From Leucothrix arctica (lineage in GTDB: Bacteria > Pseudomonadota > Gammaproteobacteria > Thiotrichales > Thiotrichaceae): DNA of 64,000 nucleotides. Within the stretch, counting starts at the first letter, position 1. Each line of letters opens with the position of its first letter. The stretch is from positions 124,001 to 188,000 of the forward strand of contig NZ_QGKL01000035.1 of assembly GCF_003172895.1 (NCBI RefSeq), written 5' to 3'. A model generated the notes under the pieces. It worked only from the letters and a program-made list of their open reading frames with translations, made no database searches and had not been told where the DNA came from. This document shows, piece after piece, positions 43,808-52,342 of this stretch. The position numbers were made by a program, and so were the translations under genes.

Positions 43808-45448
43808 ATGAATGCAGCTCAACTACTCGTAAAGTGTCTCGAAAATGAGGGGGTAGAATATATTTTCGGCATCCCAGGAGAAGAAAATATCGCAGTGATG
43901 GATGCACTGCTTGATAGTCCAATTGAGTTTATAATTACACGACATGAGCAGGGTGCTGCTTTCATGGCTGACGTGTACGGAAGATTGACGGGCCGAGCAG
44001 GTGTTTGTATGTCAACGTTGGGTCCGGGTGCAACTAACCTAGTGACTGGTGTTGCTGATGGAAATATGGATTTCGCCCCGATGGTTGCGATCGCTGGTCA
44101 AGGCGCGACAACTAGAATGCACAAAGAGAGTCATCAGGTACTAGACTTAGTTAATCTGTTTGACCCAATTACTAAGTACTCTACACAAATTCGCGAACCA
44201 GAAATTGTGCCAGAAATTGTACGTAAAGCGTTCAAAAATGCTCAAGCTGAAAAGCCGGGCGCAGCATTCATTGATTTCCCAGAAAACGTAGCCGATATGG
44301 ACGTGGGAAATAGCGTTCCGTTGTTTGTACAATCTCCGCAACAATCAACTGCGCCAGTCGGTAAGTGTCGCCAAGTTGCTGAACTTATTAGTGCAGCAAA
44401 AAATCCTATTATTATTGCTGGTAACGGCATTATTCGAAACAAAGCATCTGCCGAACTCGTTCATTTTGCTGAGTTGGTAAACGCGCCTGTTGCGACAACA
44501 TTTATGGCGAAGGGTGTTTTACCTTCAGCTCATCCATTAAGTCTTGGCACGGTTGGCTTGAAAGCATATGACCTTGTTTCATACGGCATAGATGACGCGG
44601 ACTTAGTGATTTGTATCGGTTATGACATGATCGAATATGATCCTGCTTATTGGAATCCTAATGCTGATAAGCGCATTATTCATATTGATTCTCGTGCAGC
44701 TGAAGTAGATACAAACTACATCGTTGAAGCTGGCGTTATTGGTGACATGAAAAACTCGCTAACTCGTATCGCGGCACGTTGTGAGAGTGAGCCACGCAAG
44801 CCAATGGTAAAGTTGCGTGAAAAAATTAAGCATGAACTTAATAAGCACGCTGACGATACTGGTTTCCCAGTTAAGCCTCAGAAGATTATCCATGACTTGG
44901 GTAAGGTGTTAGACCCTGAAGATATTCTAATATCGGATGTTGGTGCTCACAAAATGTGGGTTGCGCGTATGTATCAGGCACAGCGTCCTAATACTTGTAT
45001 CATTTCAAATGGTTTTGCATCAATGGGAATCGCCTTACCGGGCGCTATCGCAGCAAAGCTGGTTTACCCTGAAAAGAACATCGTTGCAGTGGCGGGTGAT
45101 TCTGGTTTCATGATGAATAGTCAAGAAGTCGAAACAGCGGTACGTCTTGGTCTAAATATTACGATTATCATCTTTAACGATAACAAGTACGGTCTTATTG
45201 AGTGGCATCAGCTACGTCATTATGGACGTGCGAGTCATATTGATGTGACAAACCCAGACTTTGTTATGTTTGCTGAAAGCTTTGGTGCTAAAGGCTACAA
45301 AGTTGACAGTGCAGAGTCGTTGGTAGGAATTCTTGAAGAAGCAATGAATGATGGCACTGTGTCTATTATTGATTGCCCAGTCGATTATTCTGAAAATATG
45401 AAGCTAACCGAACGATTAAAATCTCTAACATCTATTGATCAAGAGTAA
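43808..45448 (+). CDS. TPP-dependent acetolactate-synthase-like enzyme, candidate 2-oxoglutarate decarboxylase
   Basis: A 546-residue thiamine-diphosphate enzyme. It begins MNAAQLLVKCLENEGVEYIFGIPGEENIAV, with catalytic Glu47 in ITRHEQGAAFMADVYGR, and shows STLGPGATNLVTGVADG in the PYR domain and the cofactor motif GDSGFMMNSQEVETA ... FNDNKYGLI near 430-460. By family it would be called acetolactate synthase. However, this N-terminus is very like that of the cyanobacterial 2-oxoglutarate decarboxylase that is usually misannotated so and sits beside a succinate-semialdehyde dehydrogenase. No ilvN/H small subunit or alsD is next to it. The following genes (alcohol dehydrogenase 6 bp away, phaE, phaC, CoA-transferase) fit a decarboxylase making succinate semialdehyde. 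Function is inference. Confidence 0.75.
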   Translation: MNAAQLLVKCLENEGVEYIFGIPGEENIAVMDALLDSPIEFIITRHEQGAAFMADVYGRLTGRAGVCMSTLGPGATNLVTGVADGNMDFAPMVAIAGQGATTRMHKESHQVLDLVNLFDPITKYSTQIREPEIVPEIVRKAFKNAQAEKPGAAFIDFPENVADMDVGNSVPLFVQSPQQSTAPVGKCRQVAELISAAKNPIIIAGNGIIRNKASAELVHFAELVNAPVATTFMAKGVLPSAHPLSLGTVGLKAYDLVSYGIDDADLVICIGYDMIEYDPAYWNPNADKRIIHIDSRAAEVDTNYIVEAGVIGDMKNSLTRIAARCESEPRKPMVKLREKIKHELNKHADDTGFPVKPQKIIHDLGKVLDPEDILISDVGAHKMWVARMYQAQRPNTCIISNGFASMGIALPGAIAAKLVYPEKNIVAVAGDSGFMMNSQEVETAVRLGLNITIIIFNDNKYGLIEWHQLRHYGRASHIDVTNPDFVMFAESFGAKGYKVDSAESLVGILEEAMNDGTVSIIDCPVDYSENMKLTERLKSLTSIDQE

Positions 45449-45454
45449 AATCTA

Positions 45455-46609
45455 ATGCATACATTTCAATTTAATACGACGAAGTCTGTGCTTTGTGAAG
45501 TTGGCGGCACAGCCAAAATTGGCGACCTGATGGTAGCAATGGGCTGTAAGAAAGTCGCATTTGTTACAGACAAGATTATTTTAGAATTGGGTTTAGCGGA
45601 AGCTGCCTTAGAAGGACTAAAAATTGCAGGTGTAGAAGTTCACTTAATTGATGATGTTGTTCCTGATCCACCAGAGGCAATGGTGCTAACAGCCGTTGCT
45701 GAAGCTGAGAAAGCAGGTGTTGATGGTGTTGTCTCTGTGGGTGGTGGTTCATCGTTAGATACTGCAAAACTGATTGCAGCATTGGTCGGTTCAAAGCAAG
45801 AAATTAGTGAAATGTACGGTGTCGGTCAAATTACCGGTAAGCGTCTACCACTTATACTTGCGCCAACAACTGCAGGTACAGGTTCAGAAGTAACGTCCAT
45901 CTCGATTGTCTCTACTGGCGATAGTGAGAAAAAGGGTGTTGTTTCAGAAGTGTTACTACCTGACTGGGCAGTACTTGATGCAGAGCTAACGGTTGGTTTG
46001 CCGAGTCACATTACGGCAGCAACGGGTATTGATGCGATGGTACATGCCGTCGAAGCCTATACCTCAAAGATTAAGAAAAATATCCTTTCAGATACTTTGG
46101 CCTGTCGTGCTTTAGCGTTACTTGGAGAAAATATCCATATCGCGTGTAAAGATGGTCAAAATCGTGAAGCACGTTCAAACATGTTATTGGGTTCGATGCT
46201 TGCAGGTATGGCATTTGCCAATTCACCTGTGGCTGCTGTGCATGCGCTGGCATATCCATTAGGTGGACATTTTCATGTTCCTCACGGACTTTCAAACGCA
46301 TTAGTACTGCCTTATGTACTAGAGTTTAATATGGTTGAAGCCAGTGAGCAGTATGCAGATATTGCCCCTATCATCTTCCCAGAATTAGCAGGATTGTCTG
46401 TTGAAGCTAAGGCTGATGGTATGGTTAAAGGCTTTATGGAGCTAGGGCCAGCATTGGGTTTACCTACTAAGCTGTCTGAAGTGGGCGTTACCGAAGGTGA
46501 CTTAGCGATGTTAGCGGAAGATGCTATGAAGCAAAGCCGCTTGTTAATGAATAACCCACGCGAAATGACTTATGAAGCTGCTTTAGCGATTTACACTAAA
46601 GCACTGTAA
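45455..46609 (+). CDS. Iron-containing alcohol dehydrogenase, candidate 4-hydroxybutyrate dehydrogenase
   Basis: A 384-residue group III alcohol dehydrogenase. It has the nucleotide-binding GVVSVGGGSSLDTAKLIA and APTTAGTGSEVTSISIVS, and metal ligands in TGIDAMVHAVEAYTS (Asp and His) and VHALAYPLGGHFHVPHG (His residues). By family it reduces an aldehyde to an alcohol with NAD(P)H. In this context (directly after a putative 2-oxoglutarate decarboxylase and before PHA synthase genes) the likely substrate is succinate semialdehyde, giving 4-hydroxybutyrate. The family also includes butanol, propanediol and other dehydrogenases, so specificity is not determined by sequence. Confidence 0.85.
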   Translation: MHTFQFNTTKSVLCEVGGTAKIGDLMVAMGCKKVAFVTDKIILELGLAEAALEGLKIAGVEVHLIDDVVPDPPEAMVLTAVAEAEKAGVDGVVSVGGGSSLDTAKLIAALVGSKQEISEMYGVGQITGKRLPLILAPTTAGTGSEVTSISIVSTGDSEKKGVVSEVLLPDWAVLDAELTVGLPSHITAATGIDAMVHAVEAYTSKIKKNILSDTLACRALALLGENIHIACKDGQNREARSNMLLGSMLAGMAFANSPVAAVHALAYPLGGHFHVPHGLSNALVLPYVLEFNMVEASEQYADIAPIIFPELAGLSVEAKADGMVKGFMELGPALGLPTKLSEVGVTEGDLAMLAEDAMKQSRLLMNNPREMTYEAALAIYTKAL

Positions 46610-46654
46610 GCGTTTTTCACTGATTCAATTGCGACACTTGTCGGAGGATTTTAA

Positions 46655-47431
46655 ATGTCAAAGAATGATGGTTTTGAACAAATGATGAATATGTGGAGCG
46701 AGGGTCAGGCGGCCTTTTTTAAGGCTCAGAAAGATTCAATGGAAAGTTTTGAAAACGCGTTATCAGGCACTAAAAAGCAAAAGGACTCCGACCCTTTTGC
46801 AATGTGGCAGGACTTTGTTCAAGCATGGGCACCCAATTGGGATGTTAAGTCGATGTTGGATAATCCGCTAGATGCAGGATTCTCTAGTGGGCGTGATGCT
46901 TTTTTAAATATGATTACGCCGTCGAATTGGTCACCTTTTGCGCCTGAGCAACTGCGAACAATTCTTGAAAGTGTTGCGCAAGGTCCTCAATTTGCTGACC
47001 TTGCGACACCTCAAATTGAAATGGCTGAGGCGTGGCGTGAAACATTAGACTACCAACAGTCCTTAGCTGATATGGGGAAGGTGCTGCAAGAAACATGGGC
47101 ACGTACTCTTAAAAAATATACTGAAGAATATTCAGTAGATGATCTAAACTCTGGTGACGTTTCTGGCGCTTTAGAAACGTGGCTGAAAATTGCTAACTCA
47201 GAATTATTAGAGACACAGCGCTCTAATGAATTTATGGCTGCTCAGCGCGGTATGTTGCGCTCTTCAATAGAAATCAAAGCGCGCATGCGAGAGGTTGCTG
47301 AGAACTGGAGTGAGTCCTATCAAATGCCTACACGAACAGAGCTTGATGACCTGATGAAGACGGTTCATGAGTTACGCCGTGAAGTGCGCAAATTAAAGCG
47401 TGATGTGGTATTGCTTAAAAAGGGCCAGTAA
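46655..47431 (+). CDS. phaE: Class III PHA synthase subunit PhaE
   Basis: A 258-residue helical protein that activates class III PhaC by complex formation. It has MWSEGQAAFFKAQKDSMESF at the N-terminus, FAMWQDFVQAW, LQETWARTLKKYTE, FMAAQRGMLRSSIEIKARMREVAENW, and the C-terminal PTRTELDDLMKTVHELRREVRKLKRDV, the conserved PhaE end that also occurs in PhaR-type class IV partners. Length is somewhat shorter than the 350-residue Allochromatium PhaE. It precedes phaC by 2 bp, which supports a class III pair. Confidence 0.9.
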   Translation: MSKNDGFEQMMNMWSEGQAAFFKAQKDSMESFENALSGTKKQKDSDPFAMWQDFVQAWAPNWDVKSMLDNPLDAGFSSGRDAFLNMITPSNWSPFAPEQLRTILESVAQGPQFADLATPQIEMAEAWRETLDYQQSLADMGKVLQETWARTLKKYTEEYSVDDLNSGDVSGALETWLKIANSELLETQRSNEFMAAQRGMLRSSIEIKARMREVAENWSESYQMPTRTELDDLMKTVHELRREVRKLKRDVVLLKKGQ

Positions 47432-47433
47432 TC

Positions 47434-48795
47434 ATGATACCAAGTAAAAGAAATAGATCTGGTGAGCCAGTAAATGCTTACGAAGAAGCCGCAGAAGCGT
47501 GGGGCTTAGCTTGGCAACAAATGGTTGCTTCTGGGACTAAGGCTGCAAAATCGAATGCCTTTCTTACGGAAATCAAAGCAGAAGATATTCAGATAGCAGA
47601 AACGCCTTCTGAAGTTGTCTTTGAAATTGATAAAGTAAAACTGCATCGCTATTTGCCACTGACTGACAAAAAGAAAGATGCTGACCCTCTACTGATCTGT
47701 TACGGCCTGTTTGGTCGTCAAACAATGATTGATCTGCAAGAAGACCGTTCATTGGTTCGAAACTTACTAATGGAAGGGTTTGAAGTGTATGTCGTGGATT
47801 GGGGTAACCCAACACGCGCTGATCAGTTCCTCAACTTTGATGATTACATCGACCTATACTTAGGTTCGTGTGTCGAACATGCGGTAGAAGCTAACGGTGG
47901 TAAGCCGATTAGATTGTTTGGAATTTGTGAAGGTGGAACGTTTGCCGCTTCTTTAGCAGCACTAAGACCAGAGCTACTTTCCGGTTTAATACTGGCTATT
48001 ACCCCTATCGATTTTCATGGTAAACCAGATGAGTTTTGGGCAGGAGAGGGCTTCTTAAACACGTGGTTTAATAACCTGTCTGAAGATGATGTTAACTTGG
48101 TTATTGATACTTTAGGTATGTTACCGGGCGCAATGACTGGGGCAATATTTTCTTCACTGTCGACCGTTAACAGTTCTACTAAGTACAGCCTTGGCTTGCT
48201 CAAGATGGAAGGGAATGAAGCAGCGATGCTAAACTTCCTTCGTATGGAAAAGTGGATTGCTGATCGTCCTGACCACCCCGGTGAAGCTGCACGTCAATGG
48301 GTTAACGAGCTCTACCGCGAAAATCGTTTGATTAAAGGCACTTTCGAAGTGTCTGGTGAGAAAGTAGATCTCGCGAAAATCCAGTGTCCAGTACTGAATA
48401 TTTATGCTGAAAAAGATCATATTATTCCGGTGAGTTGTACTAAAGCACTCGGACAGTTTGTTAAAAAAGACCTGTATGAAGAAATCGGTTTCCCCGGTGG
48501 TCATGTCGGTGTTTTTGTAAGCCGCAAAGCACAAGGAGTGGTTGCGGGAGGTATTCTTGATTGGGTCAACCGTACAACAGTTAAGGCGCCTACAAGAGCC
48601 AAGAAAGCACCAGTAAAAGCAGCAACTAAAGCACCTGTTAAGGCCGCAGCAAAGACGGTAGCAAAGGCACCTGTTAAAGCCGCAGCAAAGACGGTATCAA
48701 AAGCACCTGTTGAAGCTGCAGTAAAGACAGCGTCAAAAGCACCCGCTAAAGCACCAGCAAGGGCTAGGGCACCAAAAGCTCCCCCAAAGAAATAG
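47434..48795 (+). CDS. phaC: Class III poly(hydroxyalkanoate) synthase PhaC with a basic, histone-H1-like tail
   Basis: PhaC polymerises hydroxyacyl-CoA into polyester at granules. Residues about 50-380 are the synthase: LLICYGLFGRQTMIDLQEDRSLV, VYVVDWGNPTRADQFLNFDDYI, the lipase-like box FGICEGGTFAAS with catalytic Cys, NIYAEKDHIIP with catalytic Asp and FPGGHVGVFVS with catalytic His. Class III is indicated by the length of the synthase part (about 350 residues) and by the adjacent phaE. The last 70 residues (384-453) are a Lys/Ala/Pro-rich tail of repeated KAPVKAAAKTV units, unusual for PhaC and like the DNA-binding tails of histone H1-like AlgP or PhaM. It could tie granules to the nucleoid; this is inference. 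Confidence 0.93.
   Translation: MIPSKRNRSGEPVNAYEEAAEAWGLAWQQMVASGTKAAKSNAFLTEIKAEDIQIAETPSEVVFEIDKVKLHRYLPLTDKKKDADPLLICYGLFGRQTMIDLQEDRSLVRNLLMEGFEVYVVDWGNPTRADQFLNFDDYIDLYLGSCVEHAVEANGGKPIRLFGICEGGTFAASLAALRPELLSGLILAITPIDFHGKPDEFWAGEGFLNTWFNNLSEDDVNLVIDTLGMLPGAMTGAIFSSLSTVNSSTKYSLGLLKMEGNEAAMLNFLRMEKWIADRPDHPGEAARQWVNELYRENRLIKGTFEVSGEKVDLAKIQCPVLNIYAEKDHIIPVSCTKALGQFVKKDLYEEIGFPGGHVGVFVSRKAQGVVAGGILDWVNRTTVKAPTRAKKAPVKAATKAPVKAAAKTVAKAPVKAAAKTVSKAPVEAAVKTASKAPAKAPARARAPKAPPKK
48583..48792 (+). repeat. 36-bp tandem repeats encoding the PhaC basic tail
   Basis: The end of phaC contains about four related 36-bp units (12 codons, KAPVKAAAKTVA, KAPVKAAAKTVS, KAPVEAAVKTAS and KAPAKAPARARA), preceded by a partial unit. 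The repeats keep the frame and end three codons before the stop. Confidence 0.7.
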
Positions 48796-48843
48796 GCTAT
48801 TCTATTTACTGATCAAAACGTACACGAGGAAGGGAATCATTTA

Positions 48844-50775
48844 ATGGTCGATAAAGTAGTTAAGTTGGAAGACGCAGTAGCCGCAATTAACGACGGTGAC
48901 ACAGTGTGTGTATCAGGTTTTGTCGGGATTGGTACGCCTGAGTGTTTGCTGCGTGGTATAGAAAATCGCTTTTTAGAAGAGGCGATGCCTAAGAATATTT
49001 CTTTATTGTTTGCTGCTGCCCCAGGTGATGGACAAGAGCGAGGCTTAAATCGCTTAGCGATTCCTGGCTTGGTGAAGCGCGCCATCGGTGGGCACTGGTC
49101 ATTAGTACCGAAGTTAGGTGCGATGGCTATTAATAATGAGATTGAAGCGTATAACTTACCCCTAGGTTGTATCTCACAGTTGTATCGGGATATTGCTGCG
49201 GGTAAGCCCGGCATGTTCTCTAAAGTAGGGTTACATACGTTTGTTGACCCTAGGCAAACGGGTGGTGCGATCAATGATTTGACGACTAAGCCACTCGTTG
49301 AACTCAAAGAAATCGATAATGAAGAGTGGTTGTTCTATCGATCCATTCCTGTCGATGTGGCATTGATTCGAGGTACTACGGCAGATCGCCTTGGTAACAT
49401 TACGATGGAGCGTGAAGCGTTGACGTTGGACATGCTGTCGATTGCGATGGCTGCGAAAAACTCAGGTGGCTTAGTGATTGCGCAAGTTGAGCGAATTGCC
49501 GCTAATGGTAGTCTGGACCCTAGACAAGTAGTTATACCGGGTAATCTGGTGGATTGTGTTGTGGTCTCTGGCTCTGAGGAACATCTTCAGACTTATTCTA
49601 CCGCTTATGACCATGCATTTAGTGGTCGTATGAGGGCTGACGTTGATCATGTGCAGTATATGGATCTTAACGAGCGCAAGATTATTGCGCGTCGTGCAGC
49701 GATGGAACTTCCAATTAATGGTGTCGTCAATTTGGGTATTGGTATGCCTGAAGGAGTATCTGCGATTGCTAATGAAGAGGGGATTATCGATAACATCACG
49801 TTGACAACAGAAGCGGGTGTTTTTGGTGGTATTCCTCAGTCTGGGCTCGATTTTGGCGCGGCAATCAATGCCAGTGCTGTTATTCAAACCCACCAACAGT
49901 TTGATTTTTATGATGGCGGTGGTTTGGATTTAGCCTGCTTAGGTATGGCAGAAGTTGATGCTCGCGGTGATGTGAATGTGAGTTGCTTTAAAGGCCGTTT
50001 TGCTGGCGCAGGTGGCTTTATTAATATTTCACAAAATGCCCGTAAGGTAGTGTTTGTGGGAACCTTTACCGCAGGGGGCTTAAAGGTTGAAGTGTCAGGT
50101 GGTGAGTTAAAGATCATTCAGGAAGGTCGTAACCGTAAGTTCTTGGAGGCAGTCGAGCAGATTACTTTCAACGGTGAATACTCTAGAACGCAAGGCCAAG
50201 AGGTACTTTACGTCACGGAGCGTTGTGTATTTCGTTTTTGTGACTCAGGGTTAGAGCTAACTGAGATAGCCCCTGGTATCGACTTAGAAAGAGATATTTT
50301 GAGTCAAATGAACTTTACGCCGCTTATTAGAAACGTAAAACTTATGGATGCGTGTATTTTTGATGAGCGACGTATGAAGTTGCGCAGTCATTTACTTGAT
50401 ATTCCGATAAAAGATCGATTGGTTCACGACGAAAAAACTAACATCGTTTTTGGGAACTTAAGTGGACTACGAGTCAGCTCAGTTGAGCAGCTTGAAGTTT
50501 TAAATGATGAATTAAATTCGTTTTTCAAAAATATCGGTAGAAAAGTTAACCTTGTATCCAACCATGATGGGGTGGATATCTCTTCTAAAATGGAAGCCAA
50601 GTTCGTTAACATGTTGCAGCAATTGGAGCGTGATTATTACCTCAAGGCATCCCGTTATTCTACGAGTGCTTTCCTTCGTCAGAAGCTTGGTAAAGATCTT
50701 AAGAATCGTTCTATTCCTTCTCATATTTTTGAAACGCGTGAAGAAGCCGCTTCTTTTATCTCTAAAAGTAAGTAG
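48844..50775 (+). CDS. Fused acyl-CoA:acetate CoA-transferase (YdiF/Pct type) with a C-terminal extension
   Basis: A 643-residue family I CoA-transferase that carries both subunits in one chain, like E. coli YdiF or propionate CoA-transferase (about 520-530 residues). The alpha-like half has DGDTVCVSGFVGIGTPECLL and GKPGMFSKVGLHTFVDPRQTGG; the beta-like half has VVNLGIGMPEGVSAIA, the catalytic Glu323 in LTTEAGVFGGIP, and GGGLDLACLGMAEVDARGDVN. About 115 extra residues (from about 530) include VSNHDGVDIS, QQLERDYYLKASRYSTSAFLRQKLG and SHIFETREEAASF, of unknown role. It closes the operon with the decarboxylase, alcohol dehydrogenase and PHA synthase; a role in making 4-hydroxybutyryl-CoA is inference. 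A terminator follows. Confidence 0.85.
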   Translation: MVDKVVKLEDAVAAINDGDTVCVSGFVGIGTPECLLRGIENRFLEEAMPKNISLLFAAAPGDGQERGLNRLAIPGLVKRAIGGHWSLVPKLGAMAINNEIEAYNLPLGCISQLYRDIAAGKPGMFSKVGLHTFVDPRQTGGAINDLTTKPLVELKEIDNEEWLFYRSIPVDVALIRGTTADRLGNITMEREALTLDMLSIAMAAKNSGGLVIAQVERIAANGSLDPRQVVIPGNLVDCVVVSGSEEHLQTYSTAYDHAFSGRMRADVDHVQYMDLNERKIIARRAAMELPINGVVNLGIGMPEGVSAIANEEGIIDNITLTTEAGVFGGIPQSGLDFGAAINASAVIQTHQQFDFYDGGGLDLACLGMAEVDARGDVNVSCFKGRFAGAGGFINISQNARKVVFVGTFTAGGLKVEVSGGELKIIQEGRNRKFLEAVEQITFNGEYSRTQGQEVLYVTERCVFRFCDSGLELTEIAPGIDLERDILSQMNFTPLIRNVKLMDACIFDERRMKLRSHLLDIPIKDRLVHDEKTNIVFGNLSGLRVSSVEQLEVLNDELNSFFKNIGRKVNLVSNHDGVDISSKMEAKFVNMLQQLERDYYLKASRYSTSAFLRQKLGKDLKNRSIPSHIFETREEAASFISKSK

Positions 50776-50799
50776 AAAAAAAAGACTCCAGAAGACATG

Positions 50800-50831
50800 T
50801 TTCCCGCTTTGCACTGCGAGGCGGGAATTTA
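50800..50831 (+). terminator. Terminator after the CoA-transferase gene
   Basis: ttcccgc and gcgggaa form a seven-pair stem with a 13-base loop, followed by ttt. It lies 25 bp past the stop. Confidence 0.55.
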
Positions 50832-51132
50832 GACTTTCCAAGTACTAGACTATTCCGTTCGTTTTAGATCATTCCCCCCTTTAAATTAATAAGCAGGCTT
50901 AAAAGTAAGCACTGTTTTATCGTTAAATTGACTCCTTTAGAAGTTTTTTTTACTTACTAGTACAACGGTACACTGGTTAAATTTCACTAATTCTATTTAT
51001 CTAATATGCTACATAATTTGTTTATTTAGCTTTCACTATTGTCTTATCTTGGTGATAAATGTTTTTTTATAAGTGTTTTTAAGCGACTTATACACATTAT
51101 TGCAATGTTTGTTTGCGCGCTTGATCTTTGTA

Positions 51133-51170
51133 TTTGTAAGAAATAACTCGTAGACAGCTTACAAATTTTT
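51133..51170 (+). promoter_or_regulatory. Inverted repeat TTTGTAAG-N17-CTTACAAA in the dctP leader
   Basis: Eight-base perfect inverted repeats followed by ttttt, 79 bp before dctP. It may be a hairpin terminating an upstream short transcript or an operator; both are open. The 473 bp from 50776 to 51248 otherwise hold only the terminator at 50800 and the promoter region of the TRAP operon; I see no sigma-54 motif. Confidence 0.4.
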
Positions 51171-51248
51171 ACATATAGTCGATTCAACGGTTTGAGCGGT
51201 GTCGCTATCGATATCCACTTCAACCTCATCATTATCTGAGGAGAAATT

Positions 51249-52244
51249 ATGTTATTTAATAAGAGCGTTAAGACGCTTGTAAAAGCTACTTTAGTAGGTG
51301 TTGCAATTGCAGCGTTCACTTCATCTGTAAGTGCTGAAACTTTACGTGGCGCAAGCATGTTCGACGATAAGCATACCTTTACCAAGACAATGGTTAAGTT
51401 CGGCGAGTTAGTTGAAAAGCATTATGATGGTGACGTTGAGTTTGACCTTCGTTTGAATAGTGAGTTGGGTGTTGAGAAAGATTATGTAACTTTCCTAAAC
51501 CAAGGTGTAGCAATTGATTACACAATTCTTGCGCCTTCAAACATGGCTCGTTTTGCACCTTCGATTCCATTAATGGATATGCCTTTCTTGTTCCGTGATC
51601 TAGAGCACTGGAATACTGCATTAGGTAGCGATGTAATGGCTCCTTTAGAGAAAGAGCTTTCTGACAAGGCAGATATTGTTATCGTTGGTTATGCAGGTGG
51701 TGGAACACGTAACTTATTATCTAAAAACCCAGTGGGTAATTTAGAAGAGTTAAAGGGTCATAAAATGCGTGTTATGGGTGCACCTATTCAGGCACAAATT
51801 TTTGATGCTTTAGGCGCAGCTCCATCGGCTATTGCATATAACGAAGTTTATAATGCTATTCAAACAGGTGTTATTGCTGGATTTGAGAACGAAGCGGCAA
51901 GTATTCAGAACCTAAAGTTCTACGAAGTAGCTCCTAACGTTACTTTGACTGGCCATACAATTACTGTACGTCCAATCGTATTCAGTGGTAAGAAGTTCCG
52001 TAAACTGCCTGCTAAGCTTCAAGAAGCAATCATGCAAGCGGGTAAAGAAGCGGGTGCATTTGGTCGTGAACTTGAGTCTCGTGAAGATGCTATCAAGCTG
52101 AAAGAAATGTCTGATGCTAAGCAAATCATTGTTTCTGAGTTTGAAGGCCGTGAAAAGCTATTAGACATGGTTAAGCCAGTACAAGATAAGTTCGCAGAAA
52201 GCATTGAGGCAACAGAGTTACTGAAAGCTATTCGTAGCAAGTAA
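51249..52244 (+). CDS. dctP: TRAP transporter substrate-binding protein DctP
   Basis: A 331-residue periplasmic binding protein of the DctP family. The signal peptide ends VSA-ET near residue 27. Family features are GASMFDDKHTFTKTMVKFGELVEKHYDGDVEFDL, LMDMPFLFRDLEHW, LSKNPVGNLEELKGHKMRVMGAPIQAQIFDALGAAPSAIAYNEVYNAIQTGVIAGFENEAAS with the conserved Arg that binds the substrate carboxylate, and FSGKKFRKLPAKLQEAI. The ribosome binding site tgaggaga is excellent. Together with DctQ and DctM it imports a carboxylate using the sodium gradient. Ligand cannot be read from sequence; a C4-dicarboxylate or hydroxy-acid is plausible. Confidence 0.93.
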   Translation: MLFNKSVKTLVKATLVGVAIAAFTSSVSAETLRGASMFDDKHTFTKTMVKFGELVEKHYDGDVEFDLRLNSELGVEKDYVTFLNQGVAIDYTILAPSNMARFAPSIPLMDMPFLFRDLEHWNTALGSDVMAPLEKELSDKADIVIVGYAGGGTRNLLSKNPVGNLEELKGHKMRVMGAPIQAQIFDALGAAPSAIAYNEVYNAIQTGVIAGFENEAASIQNLKFYEVAPNVTLTGHTITVRPIVFSGKKFRKLPAKLQEAIMQAGKEAGAFGRELESREDAIKLKEMSDAKQIIVSEFEGREKLLDMVKPVQDKFAESIEATELLKAIRSK

Positions 52245-52270
52245 ATAAGTCGCGTTACCCCCGTTCTGAT

Positions 52271-52309
52271 ATCCCCGTGGTCTTAATTGATCACGGGGAT
52301 GTTTTTTTT
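52271..52309 (+). terminator. Intra-operon hairpin between dctP and dctQ
   Basis: atccccgtg and cacggggat form a perfect nine-pair stem around a 12-base loop, followed by gttttttt. It lies between dctP and dctQ and would lower transcription of the membrane genes relative to the binding protein. Confidence 0.8.
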
Positions 52310-52342
52310 AAGTTAACCCAATTGCCTCCTTGAGGATTATTC

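Noticed and set aside
51000-51248. Search for a sigma-54 promoter before dctP
   Set aside because: No TGGCAC-N5-TTGC-like motif is present.
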